A DNA stretch of 64,000 bases from Qipengyuania psychrotolerans. GTDB taxonomy: Bacteria > Pseudomonadota > Alphaproteobacteria > Sphingomonadales > Sphingomonadaceae. This document shows positions 27,809-37,701 of this stretch, one piece after another. The DNA is taken from contig NZ_CP081297.1 of the NCBI RefSeq assembly GCF_019711355.1, positions 1,798,001 to 1,862,000 on the forward strand. The letters are read 5' to 3'. The notes under the pieces were generated by a model. It searched no databases and was not told the DNA's origin. It worked only from the letters and a program-made list of their open reading frames with translations. Position 1 is the stretch's first letter, and each line of letters starts with the position of its first letter. The translations under genes were made by a program, and so were the position numbers.

Positions 27809-27827
27809 GCAGCGTCTGAAACGCTGC
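27809..27827 (-). other. hairpin between ftsZ and the SPOR gene
   Basis: GCAGCGT and ACGCTGC form a perfect 7-bp stem with a 5-nt loop, 17 nt after the ftsZ stop. On the minus strand no U-run follows (ATGGGAAAG), so it may attenuate or process rather than terminate. The opposite strand has a TTTT run but no gene ends there. Confidence 0.45.
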
Positions 27828-27843
27828 GGGGTTTTCGAGTACC

Positions 27844-29562
27844 TTACTGGTTGTTCTGACGGCCGAGGAAGCGCGGGATATTCAGCGAACCGCTGCCGCC
27901 TTCGTCATCATCCTCGTCATCGCCGTCATCTGACCCGCCTTCAGGAGCACCCGAACCGCGCGAGAGGTTGGCCATGCGTTCGAACAGAGTGCTACCCAGC
28001 GCGGCATTGTCACCTCCGCCGGATGCACCGCCGCCAAGGATCGACTGCTTGCGGCTAGGCTTGCTTGCCAGCGGGCTTTCGCCCTCGGCAAGCTGGTCTG
28101 TGCCAAGCTGCAATTCGTCGTGACCGGCGTCGCCTTCACCTCCAAGCGGCTCGGAAAGATCGAGCGGCGGGCGGTCATCGTCATCGCCTTCGTCGGTCCA
28201 GCCATCGCCCGCGTCTGCGGAGGCGAAATTGCCATCTTCGGCAGGCGAAGGAACACCTTCGCCATCGTCGCCGTACCCGTCGAAATCGTCGTTTTCATCG
28301 TTACGCAGGCCAGCGAGCGGGTCGACGATACCGTCGACATCGTCATCTTCCTCGTCTTCGTCACCGAAATCGGCGGCGCTGGCAGGAGACAGTCCGGCTG
28401 TGTTGAATTCACTGCTTCCGGCCGTGACCGCATCATCAGCCGAATATTCGTCTTCCGGATCTGCGGAAAGGCCTTCGCTGAGCTCGAACGGCTCGTCTTC
28501 GGCGACGCTCTCGCTCGGCAGGTCGAGGACCGGACGCTGGGGTGCGCGGGCATCCGACATCGAGAAACTGCGCGTCGGGGCAGAAGCTGAAGAGCCGCTT
28601 TGTTCAATGCCCGTAGCAACCACGGAAACGCGGATCTTGCCATCGAGGTCGGGGTTGAATGCACTACCCCAGATGATGTTGGCGTCTTCGTCGACCAGTT
28701 CGCGAATGTGATTGGCCGCTTCGTCAACTTCGAGCAGCTTCATGTCTTCGCCGCCGATGATCGAGATGATAACACCCTTGGCACCCGCCATGCTGACACC
28801 GTCGAGCAGCGGGTTGGCGATGGCATGTTCGGCAGCTTGGAGGGCCCGATTGTCGCCTTCGCCTTCGCCGGTACCCATCATTGCCTTGCCCATTTCCTGC
28901 ATCACCGAACGCACGTCGGCAAAATCGAGGTTGATGAGGCCGGGCATGACCATGAGGTCGGTGATCGAACGCACGCCTTGCTGCAGCACTTCGTCGGCCA
29001 GCATGAAGGCTTCCTTGAAGGTCGTTTCGGCCTTCGCCACCAGGAACAGGTTCTGGTTGGGGATCACGATCAGCGTATCGACGTGCTTCTGCAGTTCTTC
29101 GATGCCGGCTTCAGCAGCCTTCATCCGGCGCGAACCTTCGAACAGGAACGGCTTGGTCACAACGCCGACCGTCAGCACGCCCTTCTTGCGGGCAGCTTCT
29201 GCGATGACAGGTGCAGCACCGGTGCCGGTACCGCCGCCCATGCCAGCCGCGATGAAGAGCATGTTGCAGCCTTCCAGCGCATCATCGATGTCTTCGACCG
29301 TTTCTTCTGCCGCCGCCTTGCCGACTTCGGGGCGAGCGCCAGCGCCCAGTCCGCCGGTGATATCCGGGCCAAGCTGGATGCGCTTTTCCGATGATGAGGT
29401 CGAGAGCGCCTGCGCATCGGTATTTGCGACGAGGAATTCCACGCCTTCAATCTCGGCGGCCATCATGTTTGCGATAGCGTTGCCGCCAGCGCCGCCAACG
29501 CCGATGACCATGATTTTGGGACGAAGATCGTCGCTGGATGCCGGGCCGATATTGATGCTCAT
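27844..29562 (-). CDS. ftsZ: cell division protein FtsZ
   Basis: A 572-aa tubulin-like GTPase that forms the Z-ring. The core (about 1-320) has [11 protein letters not shown] near 23-33, the tubulin signature [10 protein letters not shown] near 108-117 and the T7 loop [11 protein letters not shown] near 210-220. The rest is an unusually long, strongly acidic linker (about 330-555) ending in the conserved membrane-tether peptide [10 protein letters not shown]. coli FtsZ is 383 aa; long linkers are known in alphaproteobacteria. It is last in the dcw cluster but has its own 133-nt leader region. Confidence 0.97.
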   Translation of the reverse strand: MSINIGPASSDDLRPKIMVIGVGGAGGNAIANMMAAEIEGVEFLVANTDAQALSTSSSEKRIQLGPDITGGLGAGARPEVGKAAAEETVEDIDDALEGCNMLFIAAGMGGGTGTGAAPVIAEAARKKGVLTVGVVTKPFLFEGSRRMKAAEAGIEELQKHVDTLIVIPNQNLFLVAKAETTFKEAFMLADEVLQQGVRSITDLMVMPGLINLDFADVRSVMQEMGKAMMGTGEGEGDNRALQAAEHAIANPLLDGVSMAGAKGVIISIIGGEDMKLLEVDEAANHIRELVDEDANIIWGSAFNPDLDGKIRVSVVATGIEQSGSSASAPTRSFSMSDARAPQRPVLDLPSESVAEDEPFELSEGLSADPEDEYSADDAVTAGSSEFNTAGLSPASAADFGDEDEEDDDVDGIVDPLAGLRNDENDDFDGYGDDGEGVPSPAEDGNFASADAGDGWTDEGDDDDRPPLDLSEPLGGEGDAGHDELQLGTDQLAEGESPLASKPSRKQSILGGGASGGGDNAALGSTLFERMANLSRGSGAPEGGSDDGDDEDDDEGGSGSLNIPRFLGRQNNQ

Positions 29563-29695
29563 TGAGCTTTCCTCAAAGTAAAAAGTCGTCTGAAAACGTT
29601 TATGTCACAACTCGCGCACAAAGCGAATCGCTAAGCCGAAGGTAAACAGCCTTATCCACAAGGCCTAAAGCTCGCGTTACCCTGCGTTACAAGCA
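29563..29695 (-). promoter_or_regulatory. ftsZ upstream region with DnaA box, GANTC site and phased repeats
   Basis: Between ftsA and ftsZ lie a perfect DnaA box TTATCCACA (29652-29660), a GAATC site (29625-29629, CcrM GANTC type) and two GCGTTAC copies exactly 10 nt apart (29674-29680, 29684-29690). In Caulobacter DnaA and CcrM methylation control ftsZ, so a similar circuit is plausible here. This is the only large gap in the division cluster. Confidence 0.5.
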
Positions 29696-30988
29696 TCAAA
29701 AGTATTCTTTGACCGCTTGCATGACGCGGTTGATCAAACCCAGTCCGGTATAACGCTTGGTTGGCTGGTAACTTGGCCCGATGGAGCGGATGTCTACCGG
29801 TTCTTCGGAAGCGTAGAGGCACAGGCCCGCAAGTGTCGCAAATCCCGGCGTTGCATGGGCTTCCGGAAGGCCGCGCAGTGCAGGCGGTTTCCCGGTGCGC
29901 ACCGGCATTCCCAACGCTCCTTGCATGAACTCCGCGACGCCGTGCAATTCGGCGCCGCCGCCGGTCAGCACGACCTGACCCCCGCTTGCACCGGAAAAGC
30001 CCATCGCCTTCAATCCCTTGCCGATCTCGGACGTCATCGCACCCAGTCGATCCGTCACCACCGAAACCAGTTCGGCACGAGGTATGCGGTTGTGTTCGTC
30101 CGATCCGCGCGCTGGCTGACCCGATATCTCTTCATCGGGGGCGTTAACAGGGATCATTTCGCGGTGGTCGCTTGGCGTCGCGATGGCGGAGCCGGACACG
30201 CACTTGAGCCGTTCCGCCTGACTGCGCCGAATGCCGAGCGATGATGCAAGCGCATCGGTGATATCGTTCGAACCTATGGGGATGGAGCGAAGGCCAAGCA
30301 GCATCCCGCCAGCATGGACCGAGACATTGGTCACCTGTGCGCCAATTTCGACCAGCGCCACGCCCAGATCGCGTTCTTCGCCGCTCAGGCAGGCGTAGGC
30401 GGCGGCGAGCGGGCTTGCCACCACGCCTTCGACATCGAGGTGTGCGCTTTGCACTGCCTCGATCAGGTTCTTGACTGGTGCACCCTCTGCCAGGGTAACG
30501 TGGATATCGACGCCCAGCGATTCAGCGTGAAGGCCCGTGGGGTTCGCGATCCCATGAGCTCCGTCGAGCGTGTAATGCGCCGGTTGGGCGTGCAGCACCA
30601 TGCGGCCGTCGGGCTGGATGTGATCTCGCGCTGCAAACAGCAGATGTTCGATGTCGTCTTCGTCGATGCGGCGCCCGCCGATAGCGATTTCAACGCTCGC
30701 GATCTTGCTGGAAAGCCCGGCCCCGGCGCAGCCGATCCAGACGCTCGACACCGAGGTATTTGCGTTGGCTTCCGCTTTTTCCACTGCATTGCGGATGGCA
30801 AGCGTCGCAGCGCGCATATCGGTTACATAACCGCGCTTGATTCCTTCGCTCTTGCGGTGGGAAGATCCGAGCACGACCATTTCCCCATCTTCCGACTGGC
30901 CCATGATCATGGCGGACACACGGAAGGAGCCGATGTTCACCGCTCCGAAAACGCGGTTGACCCGCGGAAGAGGTGCTGCCGAGGCCAT
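29696..30988 (-). CDS. ftsA: cell division protein FtsA
   Basis: A 430-aa actin-like ATPase that tethers FtsZ to the membrane. The N-terminus RVFGAVNIGSFRVSAMI matches phosphate-1, VVLTGGGAELHGV near 340 the adenosine motif, and the C-terminus ends in an amphipathic helix (INRVMQAVKEYF), the usual membrane anchor. Start ATG 30988 shares one base with the ftsQ stop (TAATG). An ATG 14 codons upstream lies within ftsQ and is less likely. Confidence 0.96.
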   Translation of the reverse strand: MASAAPLPRVNRVFGAVNIGSFRVSAMIMGQSEDGEMVVLGSSHRKSEGIKRGYVTDMRAATLAIRNAVEKAEANANTSVSSVWIGCAGAGLSSKIASVEIAIGGRRIDEDDIEHLLFAARDHIQPDGRMVLHAQPAHYTLDGAHGIANPTGLHAESLGVDIHVTLAEGAPVKNLIEAVQSAHLDVEGVVASPLAAAYACLSGEERDLGVALVEIGAQVTNVSVHAGGMLLGLRSIPIGSNDITDALASSLGIRRSQAERLKCVSGSAIATPSDHREMIPVNAPDEEISGQPARGSDEHNRIPRAELVSVVTDRLGAMTSEIGKGLKAMGFSGASGGQVVLTGGGAELHGVAEFMQGALGMPVRTGKPPALRGLPEAHATPGFATLAGLCLYASEEPVDIRSIGPSYQPTKRYTGLGLINRVMQAVKEYF

Positions 30989-31884
30989 TATTCCGCGCTC
31001 ATCCCGCGTGGACACGGGCCATCCTTGCAACGCAGATAGGCCCGGTCCGCAACGCGCATGTCAATCGCGACGGCCTTTCCGCCGATTAGCCGGTTGCGCC
31101 CGTCCATCTCGGCAAATTTCACCAGTGCTGCGGGACCCTGGTCGCCTTCTGGAAGGGCCAGCATCTGCCCAGTTTTGAAAGTGAGGTTCCAGCGGCGATT
31201 GCCAACCCATTCGGCAGCCACGATCTGCGGTTTCAGAGCCGGTGCCGAGCCAAGCAAGCGGCCCAGATCGGCGACCTGCTTCTGCGCCCCGGGGCCGGAA
31301 ATGAGCAGCATGCCTTCAGCAGCCTTTGCCGAAACAGGCTCGAGCTCCTGTCCTTCGGGATCGACCAGCATCAGGCGGTCCGGTTTGACCAGCACTGCGT
31401 GAGGTTCACGCTCGACGATATCGATCCGCAGCGTATCGGGAAGTTGGCGCGACACCCGCGCATCCTTGACCCACGGCAATTCGAGCAGCCGGTCGCGTAT
31501 CTCGGCAATCTCCACCAGCGGCATGGGCCGATCGGTTTCGCCGAGCACGCGCTGATAAACGACCTGCTCGCTCATACGGTCTACGCCCGTCACCCGCACC
31601 TTGCGCACTTCGTACCCGGCGCGGCTGGCGGACTTCGCCAATTCCGACTTGGCCAGCTCCGGCACGCCTGCATAGCTCGCCACGGTCCAGGCGATGCCCA
31701 AACCCGCCGCCACGATCAGGAACAGGAAGAACTTGTGCCACTGCTCTTCGGTAAAGGGCAGAGCAGTCATAGCCCGGTCGAGGAGTCCCGAGGTGTGCCG
31801 CTTGGCTGCCCGCGCCTTCTGGCTGCGACTGCGCGCAGCGGTTGAACGCCGCACTCCTGTGGGTTTGCGTTTGACCTTAGCCAT
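30988..31884 (-). CDS. ftsQ: cell division protein FtsQ
   Basis: A 298-aa single-pass division protein. A basic cytoplasmic N-terminus (1-55) precedes one membrane helix (FFLFLIVAAGLGIAWTV, about 57-73), then a POTRA domain (VRKVRVTGVDRMSEQ) and a beta domain. It links FtsL/FtsB and FtsI to the ring. Start ATG 31884 overlaps the ddl stop by 8 nt. An upstream in-frame ATG (31968) would lie deep in ddl and is rejected. Confidence 0.94.
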   Translation of the reverse strand: MAKVKRKPTGVRRSTAARSRSQKARAAKRHTSGLLDRAMTALPFTEEQWHKFFLFLIVAAGLGIAWTVASYAGVPELAKSELAKSASRAGYEVRKVRVTGVDRMSEQVVYQRVLGETDRPMPLVEIAEIRDRLLELPWVKDARVSRQLPDTLRIDIVEREPHAVLVKPDRLMLVDPEGQELEPVSAKAAEGMLLISGPGAQKQVADLGRLLGSAPALKPQIVAAEWVGNRRWNLTFKTGQMLALPEGDQGPAALVKFAEMDGRNRLIGGKAVAIDMRVADRAYLRCKDGPCPRGMSAE

Positions 31885-32860
31885 CACGCGCATCCTGCCT
31901 GCTGGCAAAATCGCGCAGTGCGGCAGCGATAATCGTCTCCACCAGCTCGCCGTATTCCATGCCCGCAAATCTTGCCTGTTCTGGCACCAGGCTGAGCGGC
32001 GTCATGCCCGGCTGCGTATTGGTCTCAAGGACGAACAGACCGTCTTCGCCCTGTTCGTCATCCCAGCGGAAGTCCGTGCGACTGGTGCCTTTGCAGCCCA
32101 GCAAATTGTGCGCCTTGAGCGCGATTTCGAGGCACAGTTTTTCGATCTGCTCCGGTATTTGGGCCGGACAGATATGGTCGGTCATCCCGTCAGTGTATTT
32201 GGCGTTGAAATCGTAGAAGCCGCTTTTCGGCTTGAGCTCGGTCACGGCCAGCGCACGCGGCCCGTCCTCGAAATCGACCACCGCCGATGTCAGCTCCAGC
32301 CCGCGGATAAACGGCTCTGCCAGCAATTCGCCAAAGTCCTGCCAGGGGCCCTTGGCGTCCCTCGCGATCGGATTGCCGTAGTTGCCGTCATCGGTGACGA
32401 TGGCGACACCGACCGAGCTGCCTTCATTGACGGGTTTCAGCACATAGGGGCGCGGCATGGGATCGCGTTCGAACAGGTCTGCGCTCTTGACGATGCGCCC
32501 ACCGGGCATGGGGATGCCATGCGGGACCAGCGCCTGCTTGGTGAGCTGCTTGTCGATGGCGACTACCGAAGTAGCGAGACCGGAATGCGTGTAAGGCACA
32601 CCCATCAGATCGAGCATGCCCTGCACCGTGCCGTCTTCACCCGGAACGCCGTGGAGCGCGTTAAACACGACGTCAGGCGCAGCCTCAGCGATACGCGCGG
32701 CAACCTGCCGGTCCATATCGATCCGGGTGACCTTGTGCCCGCGCTCTTCCAATGCCTTGGCCACGCCCTCGCCGGACATCAGGCTGACGGGGCGTTCATT
32801 GGCCCAGCCGCCCATGAGGACGGCGACGTGGAGTTTTTTGTCCAGGACGCTCACGCTCAT
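31877..32860 (-). CDS. ddl: D-alanine--D-alanine ligase
   Basis: A 327-aa ATP-grasp ligase that makes the D-Ala-D-Ala dipeptide. VAVLMGGWANERPVSLMSG near 12-30 is the N-terminal signature, GTVQGMLDLMGVPYTH lies near 87-102, and the C-terminal ETNTQPGMTPLSLVPEQA is the family metal/ATP site. Start ATG 32860 shares one base with the murB stop. Confidence 0.96.
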   Translation of the reverse strand: MSVSVLDKKLHVAVLMGGWANERPVSLMSGEGVAKALEERGHKVTRIDMDRQVAARIAEAAPDVVFNALHGVPGEDGTVQGMLDLMGVPYTHSGLATSVVAIDKQLTKQALVPHGIPMPGGRIVKSADLFERDPMPRPYVLKPVNEGSSVGVAIVTDDGNYGNPIARDAKGPWQDFGELLAEPFIRGLELTSAVVDFEDGPRALAVTELKPKSGFYDFNAKYTDGMTDHICPAQIPEQIEKLCLEIALKAHNLLGCKGTSRTDFRWDDEQGEDGLFVLETNTQPGMTPLSLVPEQARFAGMEYGELVETIIAAALRDFASRQDARDG

Positions 32861-33822
32861 TATGGCCTCCCTACCCGCTGGATTTCCCATTCAAGTTCGA
32901 CGCCCGAATGCGCATAGACACGGCGGCGCACCTCTTCACCCAGACCTTCGATGTCTGCGCTGGTCGCATCGCCGGTATTGATCATGAAATTGGTATGCTT
33001 TTCGCTCACCTGCGCGCCGCCCATCGTGAGGCCTCGGCAGCCTGCTGCATCGACCAGTTCCCAAGCTTTCTTGCCGGGCGGGTTCTTGAAGGTCGAACCG
33101 CCGGTCTTGGTGCGCAGCGGCTGGGAATTTTCGCGTGCTTCGGCGATGCGGTCCATTTCAGCGCCAATTTTCTCGGGATCGCCAGGCACGCCCTGGAAGC
33201 GCGCAGAGACCACTACTGCGCCTTCGGGCAATGCGGAATGGCGATAGCTGTAATCGAGGTCTGCCGCGGGCAGCGTGACCAATTCTCCGCCGGGCATGAT
33301 GACATCGCAATCGATCAGCACGTCCGACACCTCGCGCCCATAGGCGCCGCCATTCATGCGCACGAAACCGCCGACCGTGCCCGGGATGCCGCGCATGAAT
33401 TCGAGCCCCGCAACACCTTCATCGCGCGCTGCACTGGCAACGAGTATGCCGTGTGCGCCGCCGCCACAGGTCACGACCTGCTCGTCGATATCGACATTTG
33501 CAAACGGTTTGCCCAGCTTGATCACTACGCCGGGTACGCCCCCGTCACGGATGATCATGTTCGAGCCAAGGCCCAGCGCCATAACCGGCAGGTGGCCGTC
33601 GAGCCGTTCGAGAAAAAGCTTTAGGTCGTCGAGATCCTCTGGCTCGAACAGCCAATCTGCACAGCCGCCAGTCTTGAACCAGACGAGTTTTGCCAGCGGC
33701 GCCTGCGATTTCAGCGAGCCGCGCAAGCCATCGGTTGACACGGGCGCGCTGACGCTGCCCTCGACTTCGCAGTCCGGGGCCATACCGCTATCCCAATTGG
33801 GGACGTCGTCCGGCTGCTGCAT
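32860..33822 (-). CDS. murB: UDP-N-acetylmuramate dehydrogenase
   Basis: A 320-aa FAD enzyme that reduces UDP-GlcNAc-enolpyruvate. FKTGGCADWL near 49-58 and LGLGSNMIIRDGG near 80-92 bind FAD, and GSTFKNPPGKKAWELV near 241-256 carries the catalytic Ser. Start: either ATG 33822 (TGATG with the murC stop) or GTG 33825, one codon upstream; both fit the overlap style of the cluster. Confidence 0.96.
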   Translation of the reverse strand: MQQPDDVPNWDSGMAPDCEVEGSVSAPVSTDGLRGSLKSQAPLAKLVWFKTGGCADWLFEPEDLDDLKLFLERLDGHLPVMALGLGSNMIIRDGGVPGVVIKLGKPFANVDIDEQVVTCGGGAHGILVASAARDEGVAGLEFMRGIPGTVGGFVRMNGGAYGREVSDVLIDCDVIMPGGELVTLPAADLDYSYRHSALPEGAVVVSARFQGVPGDPEKIGAEMDRIAEARENSQPLRTKTGGSTFKNPPGKKAWELVDAAGCRGLTMGGAQVSEKHTNFMINTGDATSADIEGLGEEVRRRVYAHSGVELEWEIQRVGRP

Positions 33823-35243
33823 CACGCGCCGCGCTCCTCAATTATCGCGTCGGCTAGGCCTGCCGCCCATTTCGTGATGTCACCGGCTCCAAGGCACACG
33901 ACCATGTCGCCCTGCTCGATTTCATCAGCGAGCACTCTTGCGAGATCGGCGCGGTCCTCGACCGTCGCCACGGACCGGTGTCCGCGCGATTTGATTCCGG
34001 CGACCAGTGCGGCTGCATCGACGCCTTCGATGGGGTCTTCGCCTGCCTCGTAGACCGGCGTGACATAGACCACGTCCGCTTCGTTGAACGCGCTCTGGAA
34101 ATCATCCATCAGATCGCGCAGGCGAGTATATCGGTGCGGCTGCATGACGGCGATGACACGGTTTTGCGCCGCTTCGCGTGCAGCGCCGAGAACGGCACGA
34201 ATTTCCACCGGATGGTGACCGTAATCGTCGATGATCGTGACCTTGCCTTCGCGGGTGGGCACTTCGCCGACCTTGGTGAAGCGGCGGCGCACACCGCCAA
34301 AGCTGGAAAACCCGTTACAGATGACTTCGTCGGGACAACCCATCTCGATCGCGACTGCAATCGCGGCAAGCGCGTTCTGCACGTTGTGGCGGCCCGGCAT
34401 GGGCAGGTTGACGTTCTCGATCCGGCGATCTTCTTCGCCCCGTTGGCGCACGATCACATCGAACCGGTTTCCGCCTTCGTGGGGCTGGACGTTCACGCCG
34501 CAAATATCGGCCTGCAGGCTGAAACCATATGTCGTCACCCGGCGGTCGCGGACCTTGCCGATGACGGCCTGAACCTCGGGATGATCTATGCACAGTATGG
34601 CCGCGCCATAGAACGGCACATTGTGAATGAATTCGACGAACGCGTCCTTCACCCCGTCAAAATCGCCGTAATGGTCGAGATGTTCGGGATCGATATTGGT
34701 GACGACGGCAATTGTCCCGTCCAGACGCAGGAAGCTGCCATCGCTTTCGTCCGCCTCGACAACCATCCAGTCACTGTCACCGAGGCGCGCGTTCGACCCG
34801 TATTGCTCGATAATGCCGCCGTTGATGACGGTGGGGTCGACATGTCCTGCATCAAGCAGCGCGGCTATCATGCTGGTCGTGGTGGTCTTGCCATGCGTTC
34901 CTGCCACCGCAACAGTGGACTTCAGGCGCATGAGTTCCGCGAGCATTTCGGCCCGGCGCACAACGGGAATGCGGTTTTCCAATGCGAAGGCCACTTCGGG
35001 GTTGGTCCTGCGCACCGCAGTGGAAGTGACAACCACGCCGGCACCTTCCACGTTTTCAGGAGCGTGGCCAATTTTGACATCGATCCCCTGGCTGCGCAGG
35101 CGTTCGACCGCCGGGCTATCGTTGATGTCGGATCCCTGGACGCTGTAGCCGAGGTTCTTCATCACCTCGGCAATACCGGACATGCCGATACCGCCAATGC
35201 CCACGAAGTGGATCGTGCCGATGTCGGTAGGGACACCCTTCAT
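33822..35243 (-). CDS. murC: UDP-N-acetylmuramate--L-alanine ligase
   Basis: A 473-aa Mur ligase adding L-Ala to UDP-MurNAc. The N-terminal [12 protein letters not shown] (11-22) binds UDP, the P-loop is [10 protein letters not shown] near 113-122, and [10 protein letters not shown] near 340 is the ligase catalytic/metal segment. Length is normal. The ATG overlaps the murG stop by 4 nt. Confidence 0.97.
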   Translation of the reverse strand: MKGVPTDIGTIHFVGIGGIGMSGIAEVMKNLGYSVQGSDINDSPAVERLRSQGIDVKIGHAPENVEGAGVVVTSTAVRRTNPEVAFALENRIPVVRRAEMLAELMRLKSTVAVAGTHGKTTTTSMIAALLDAGHVDPTVINGGIIEQYGSNARLGDSDWMVVEADESDGSFLRLDGTIAVVTNIDPEHLDHYGDFDGVKDAFVEFIHNVPFYGAAILCIDHPEVQAVIGKVRDRRVTTYGFSLQADICGVNVQPHEGGNRFDVIVRQRGEEDRRIENVNLPMPGRHNVQNALAAIAVAIEMGCPDEVICNGFSSFGGVRRRFTKVGEVPTREGKVTIIDDYGHHPVEIRAVLGAAREAAQNRVIAVMQPHRYTRLRDLMDDFQSAFNEADVVYVTPVYEAGEDPIEGVDAAALVAGIKSRGHRSVATVEDRADLARVLADEIEQGDMVVCLGAGDITKWAAGLADAIIEERGA

Positions 35244-36436
35244 TTCGATATCTCCTTGGAGGCGCCCTGTCCGGCAGGCGCGCCCTGCGTTGCGCCGCGC
35301 GCATTGTTACCGCCGACACGAATGACGTCCATCATGTCTGCACCGCCGAAGCTTTCGATGAGATCGGCCAGATCTTCCACCGCTTTGGGGCGTCCGCAGT
35401 TCCATGCCGCGTGCGCCGCGTTGGCCAAGGCCTTGGGGTCATCGGCCAGCACGCGAATTTGCTTGGCGAGCTCTTTCGCCTCGAACTTTTCCTGGCGCAC
35501 CATTCGGGCACCGCCCGCTTTTACCATTTCGCGGGTGTTGGCGGCCTGGTGGTCGTCGGTCGCGATCGGCAGAGGTATCAGAATGCCCGGGCGGCCGACC
35601 GCAGTCAGCTCGGCAACAGTCGAAGCACCGGCGCGTCCAATGAACAGATGCGCATCGGCCAAGCGGGTGGCCATGTCTTCGAAATACGTCGCAAGCTCAG
35701 CCGGAATGCCGTGATTGCGATAGCGTTCGCGCACCGTGTCGAGGTCTTCTGCGCGGCACTGCTGGGTTACCTGCAACCGCTCGCGAATGGCGGGCGGGAG
35801 CATGGCAAGGCCGTCAGGTACGACTTCAGACAGCACGCGCGCGCCCTGGCTGCCCCCGGTGACCAGCACACGCAGCAAGCCGTCCTCGCCATATGCGGGG
35901 AACGGTTGTTCACGCAGCGACAGGACGCCTGCGCGCACCGGATTGCCGACAAGGTGGGTCTTCACCTCGTGCTTGGGCTTGAGCCGCTGCACATCAGGAT
36001 AGGCCGTGGCGATCGCATCGACACGGCCAGACAGCAGCCGGTTCACCCGGCCGAGCACCGCATTTTGCTCGTGAACGACCGTCGGGATGCCGGCAGACGT
36101 CGACGCCAGGACTGCGGGAAGCGAGGGATAGCCGCCGAAACCCACGACCGCGCTAGGCTCGAAACTTTCGAACAGACGCAGCGCCATCTTGCGGCCTTCG
36201 AGGACCGAACGGAAGCCGCGCAGCCATTGAAGCGGATTCTTGCCGAAACGGCCAGCGGGCAGGACATGCGCGGGCATGAAGTCGGGCTTGCCCGGGATTT
36301 CGGCCCCGCGCTCGTCCGTTATCAGCGCCACGTGGTGTCCGCGGCGGTCCAGTTCGGCTGCCAGCGCAAAGGCCGGGAGAAGGTGCCCGCCGGTCCCTCC
36401 TGCTGCGAGGACATAATGTCGGTTGGATGTCGTCAT
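35240..36436 (-). CDS. murG: UDP-GlcNAc:lipid I N-acetylglucosaminyltransferase
   Basis: A 398-aa peripheral membrane GT28 enzyme converting lipid I to lipid [12 protein letters not shown] at 13-22 is the first G-loop, GFGGYPSLP near 99-107 the second, and [12 protein letters not shown] near 192-203 the third. The C-terminal tail after about 365 is longer than usual and low-complexity. Start ATG 36436 overlaps the ftsW stop (ATGA). Confidence 0.97.
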   Translation of the reverse strand: MTTSNRHYVLAAGGTGGHLLPAFALAAELDRRGHHVALITDERGAEIPGKPDFMPAHVLPAGRFGKNPLQWLRGFRSVLEGRKMALRLFESFEPSAVVGFGGYPSLPAVLASTSAGIPTVVHEQNAVLGRVNRLLSGRVDAIATAYPDVQRLKPKHEVKTHLVGNPVRAGVLSLREQPFPAYGEDGLLRVLVTGGSQGARVLSEVVPDGLAMLPPAIRERLQVTQQCRAEDLDTVRERYRNHGIPAELATYFEDMATRLADAHLFIGRAGASTVAELTAVGRPGILIPLPIATDDHQAANTREMVKAGGARMVRQEKFEAKELAKQIRVLADDPKALANAAHAAWNCGRPKAVEDLADLIESFGGADMMDVIRVGGNNARGATQGAPAGQGASKEISK

Positions 36437-37701
36437 TGGTAGATATCGCGCGAGAGCGGCGAGGGTTTATCGGTCATCTTTTCCGACTGCCCGAAACCGA
36501 TCAGATCGCCAAGCCCCCGCGTGGACCTTTTCAAGTACGGATTACGCCGCGTGATCGCAATCAGCAGGCCGATGGCCAGGCACACGGCAATCGTGGACGA
36601 CCCGCCATAGCTGACCAGCGGCAGTGTCATGCCTTTCGACGGGAAGAGCTGGAGGTTCACGAGGATATTGATGAACGCCTGACCGCCGAGCAGGGCGACA
36701 AGGCCCGTCCCTGCCAGCAGCGCAAACAGATCATCTTCGTCCACCAGCCGCATCAGCACCCGCACGACGATGGCGAGATATAGCAGGACGATCAGACCGC
36801 AGGCGATCAGGCCGAATTCTTCGCCGATAACCGAGAATATGTAGTCGGTATGCGCTTCGGGCAGGCTCATCTTGCGGATACCGAGGCCGTAACCCGCACC
36901 GGTCCACCCGCCTGCCAGAATGGTGCGGCTGGCAAGGTCGACCTGGTCGAACGCCGTACCGCCGCCAAAGAAAGCGTCGATACGGTGGCGCGCGTTGTCA
37001 TAGAGGAAGTAAGTCGCAGTGATCCCTGCAATGCCGCCGCCAATTACCCCGCCGAGCCGCTTTACCGGCACTCCGGACAGGACCACCATCACGAACCACA
37101 CTCCGCCGAACAGGATCGTCCCGCCAAAGTTGGGTTGCAACATCATCAATGCTGCGATCAGCACCAGCAGGGCAGTGGCGATCACAAGAACCGGCAAGTT
37201 CGGATCACGCATTCGCCACGACAATATCCACGCCATCGCAATGGCAAATCCGGGCTTGAGGAATTCGGAGGGCTGGAACTGGAAGCCAAGATTGATCCAG
37301 CGCCGCGCGCCATTGATCTCGACACCGATGAAAGGGACCAGAAACAACAATCCGATCATCCCGCCAGCCAGCACCACGCCAAGACGGCGAGCATTCTCGC
37401 GGCTGAGCATCGAAACGCCCAGCAAGACACCAAGCGCAAGCATCTGCCAGGTGACATGGCGATAAAAGAAATACAGCGGGTCGAGCGTGGTGCTCGATGT
37501 GGACAGGCGCCCTGCGCTGGCCGGACTTGCGGCGGCTACGGCGATTGTGCCCAACGTCATGACGAGCAGGACGAGCCCGAGCAGCACGCGGTCGATCTCG
37601 CGCCACCAGATCTTGAGTTCGCTCCAGCGGGAAATCTTGCCGCTCGGGATATGCGCAGGCTTGCGTTTCGCGCCGGGAACATAGGGCTGCATGGTGCTCA
37701 T
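36433..37701 (-). CDS. ftsW: SEDS peptidoglycan polymerase FtsW
   Basis: A 422-aa SEDS glycosyltransferase with about ten membrane helices that polymerises lipid II at the septum with FtsI. ARRWINLGFQFQPSEFLKP near 174-192 and the GQAFINI and LPLVSYGGSS motifs near 350-380 are diagnostic. Start ATG 37701 ([10 protein letters not shown]) overlaps the murD stop by 4 nt; the longer open frame (to 37953) is antisense-like arginine-rich sequence inside murD and is rejected. Confidence 0.96.
   Translation of the reverse strand: MSTMQPYVPGAKRKPAHIPSGKISRWSELKIWWREIDRVLLGLVLLVMTLGTIAVAAASPASAGRLSTSSTTLDPLYFFYRHVTWQMLALGVLLGVSMLSRENARRLGVVLAGGMIGLLFLVPFIGVEINGARRWINLGFQFQPSEFLKPGFAIAMAWILSWRMRDPNLPVLVIATALLVLIAALMMLQPNFGGTILFGGVWFVMVVLSGVPVKRLGGVIGGGIAGITATYFLYDNARHRIDAFFGGGTAFDQVDLASRTILAGGWTGAGYGLGIRKMSLPEAHTDYIFSVIGEEFGLIACGLIVLLYLAIVVRVLMRLVDEDDLFALLAGTGLVALLGGQAFINILVNLQLFPSKGMTLPLVSYGGSSTIAVCLAIGLLIAITRRNPYLKRSTRGLGDLIGFGQSEKMTDKPSPLSRDIYQ

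Noticed and set aside
33978..35714. 578-codon open frame on the plus strand over murC and murG
   Set aside because: Antisense to two certain Mur genes, composition without domain pattern.
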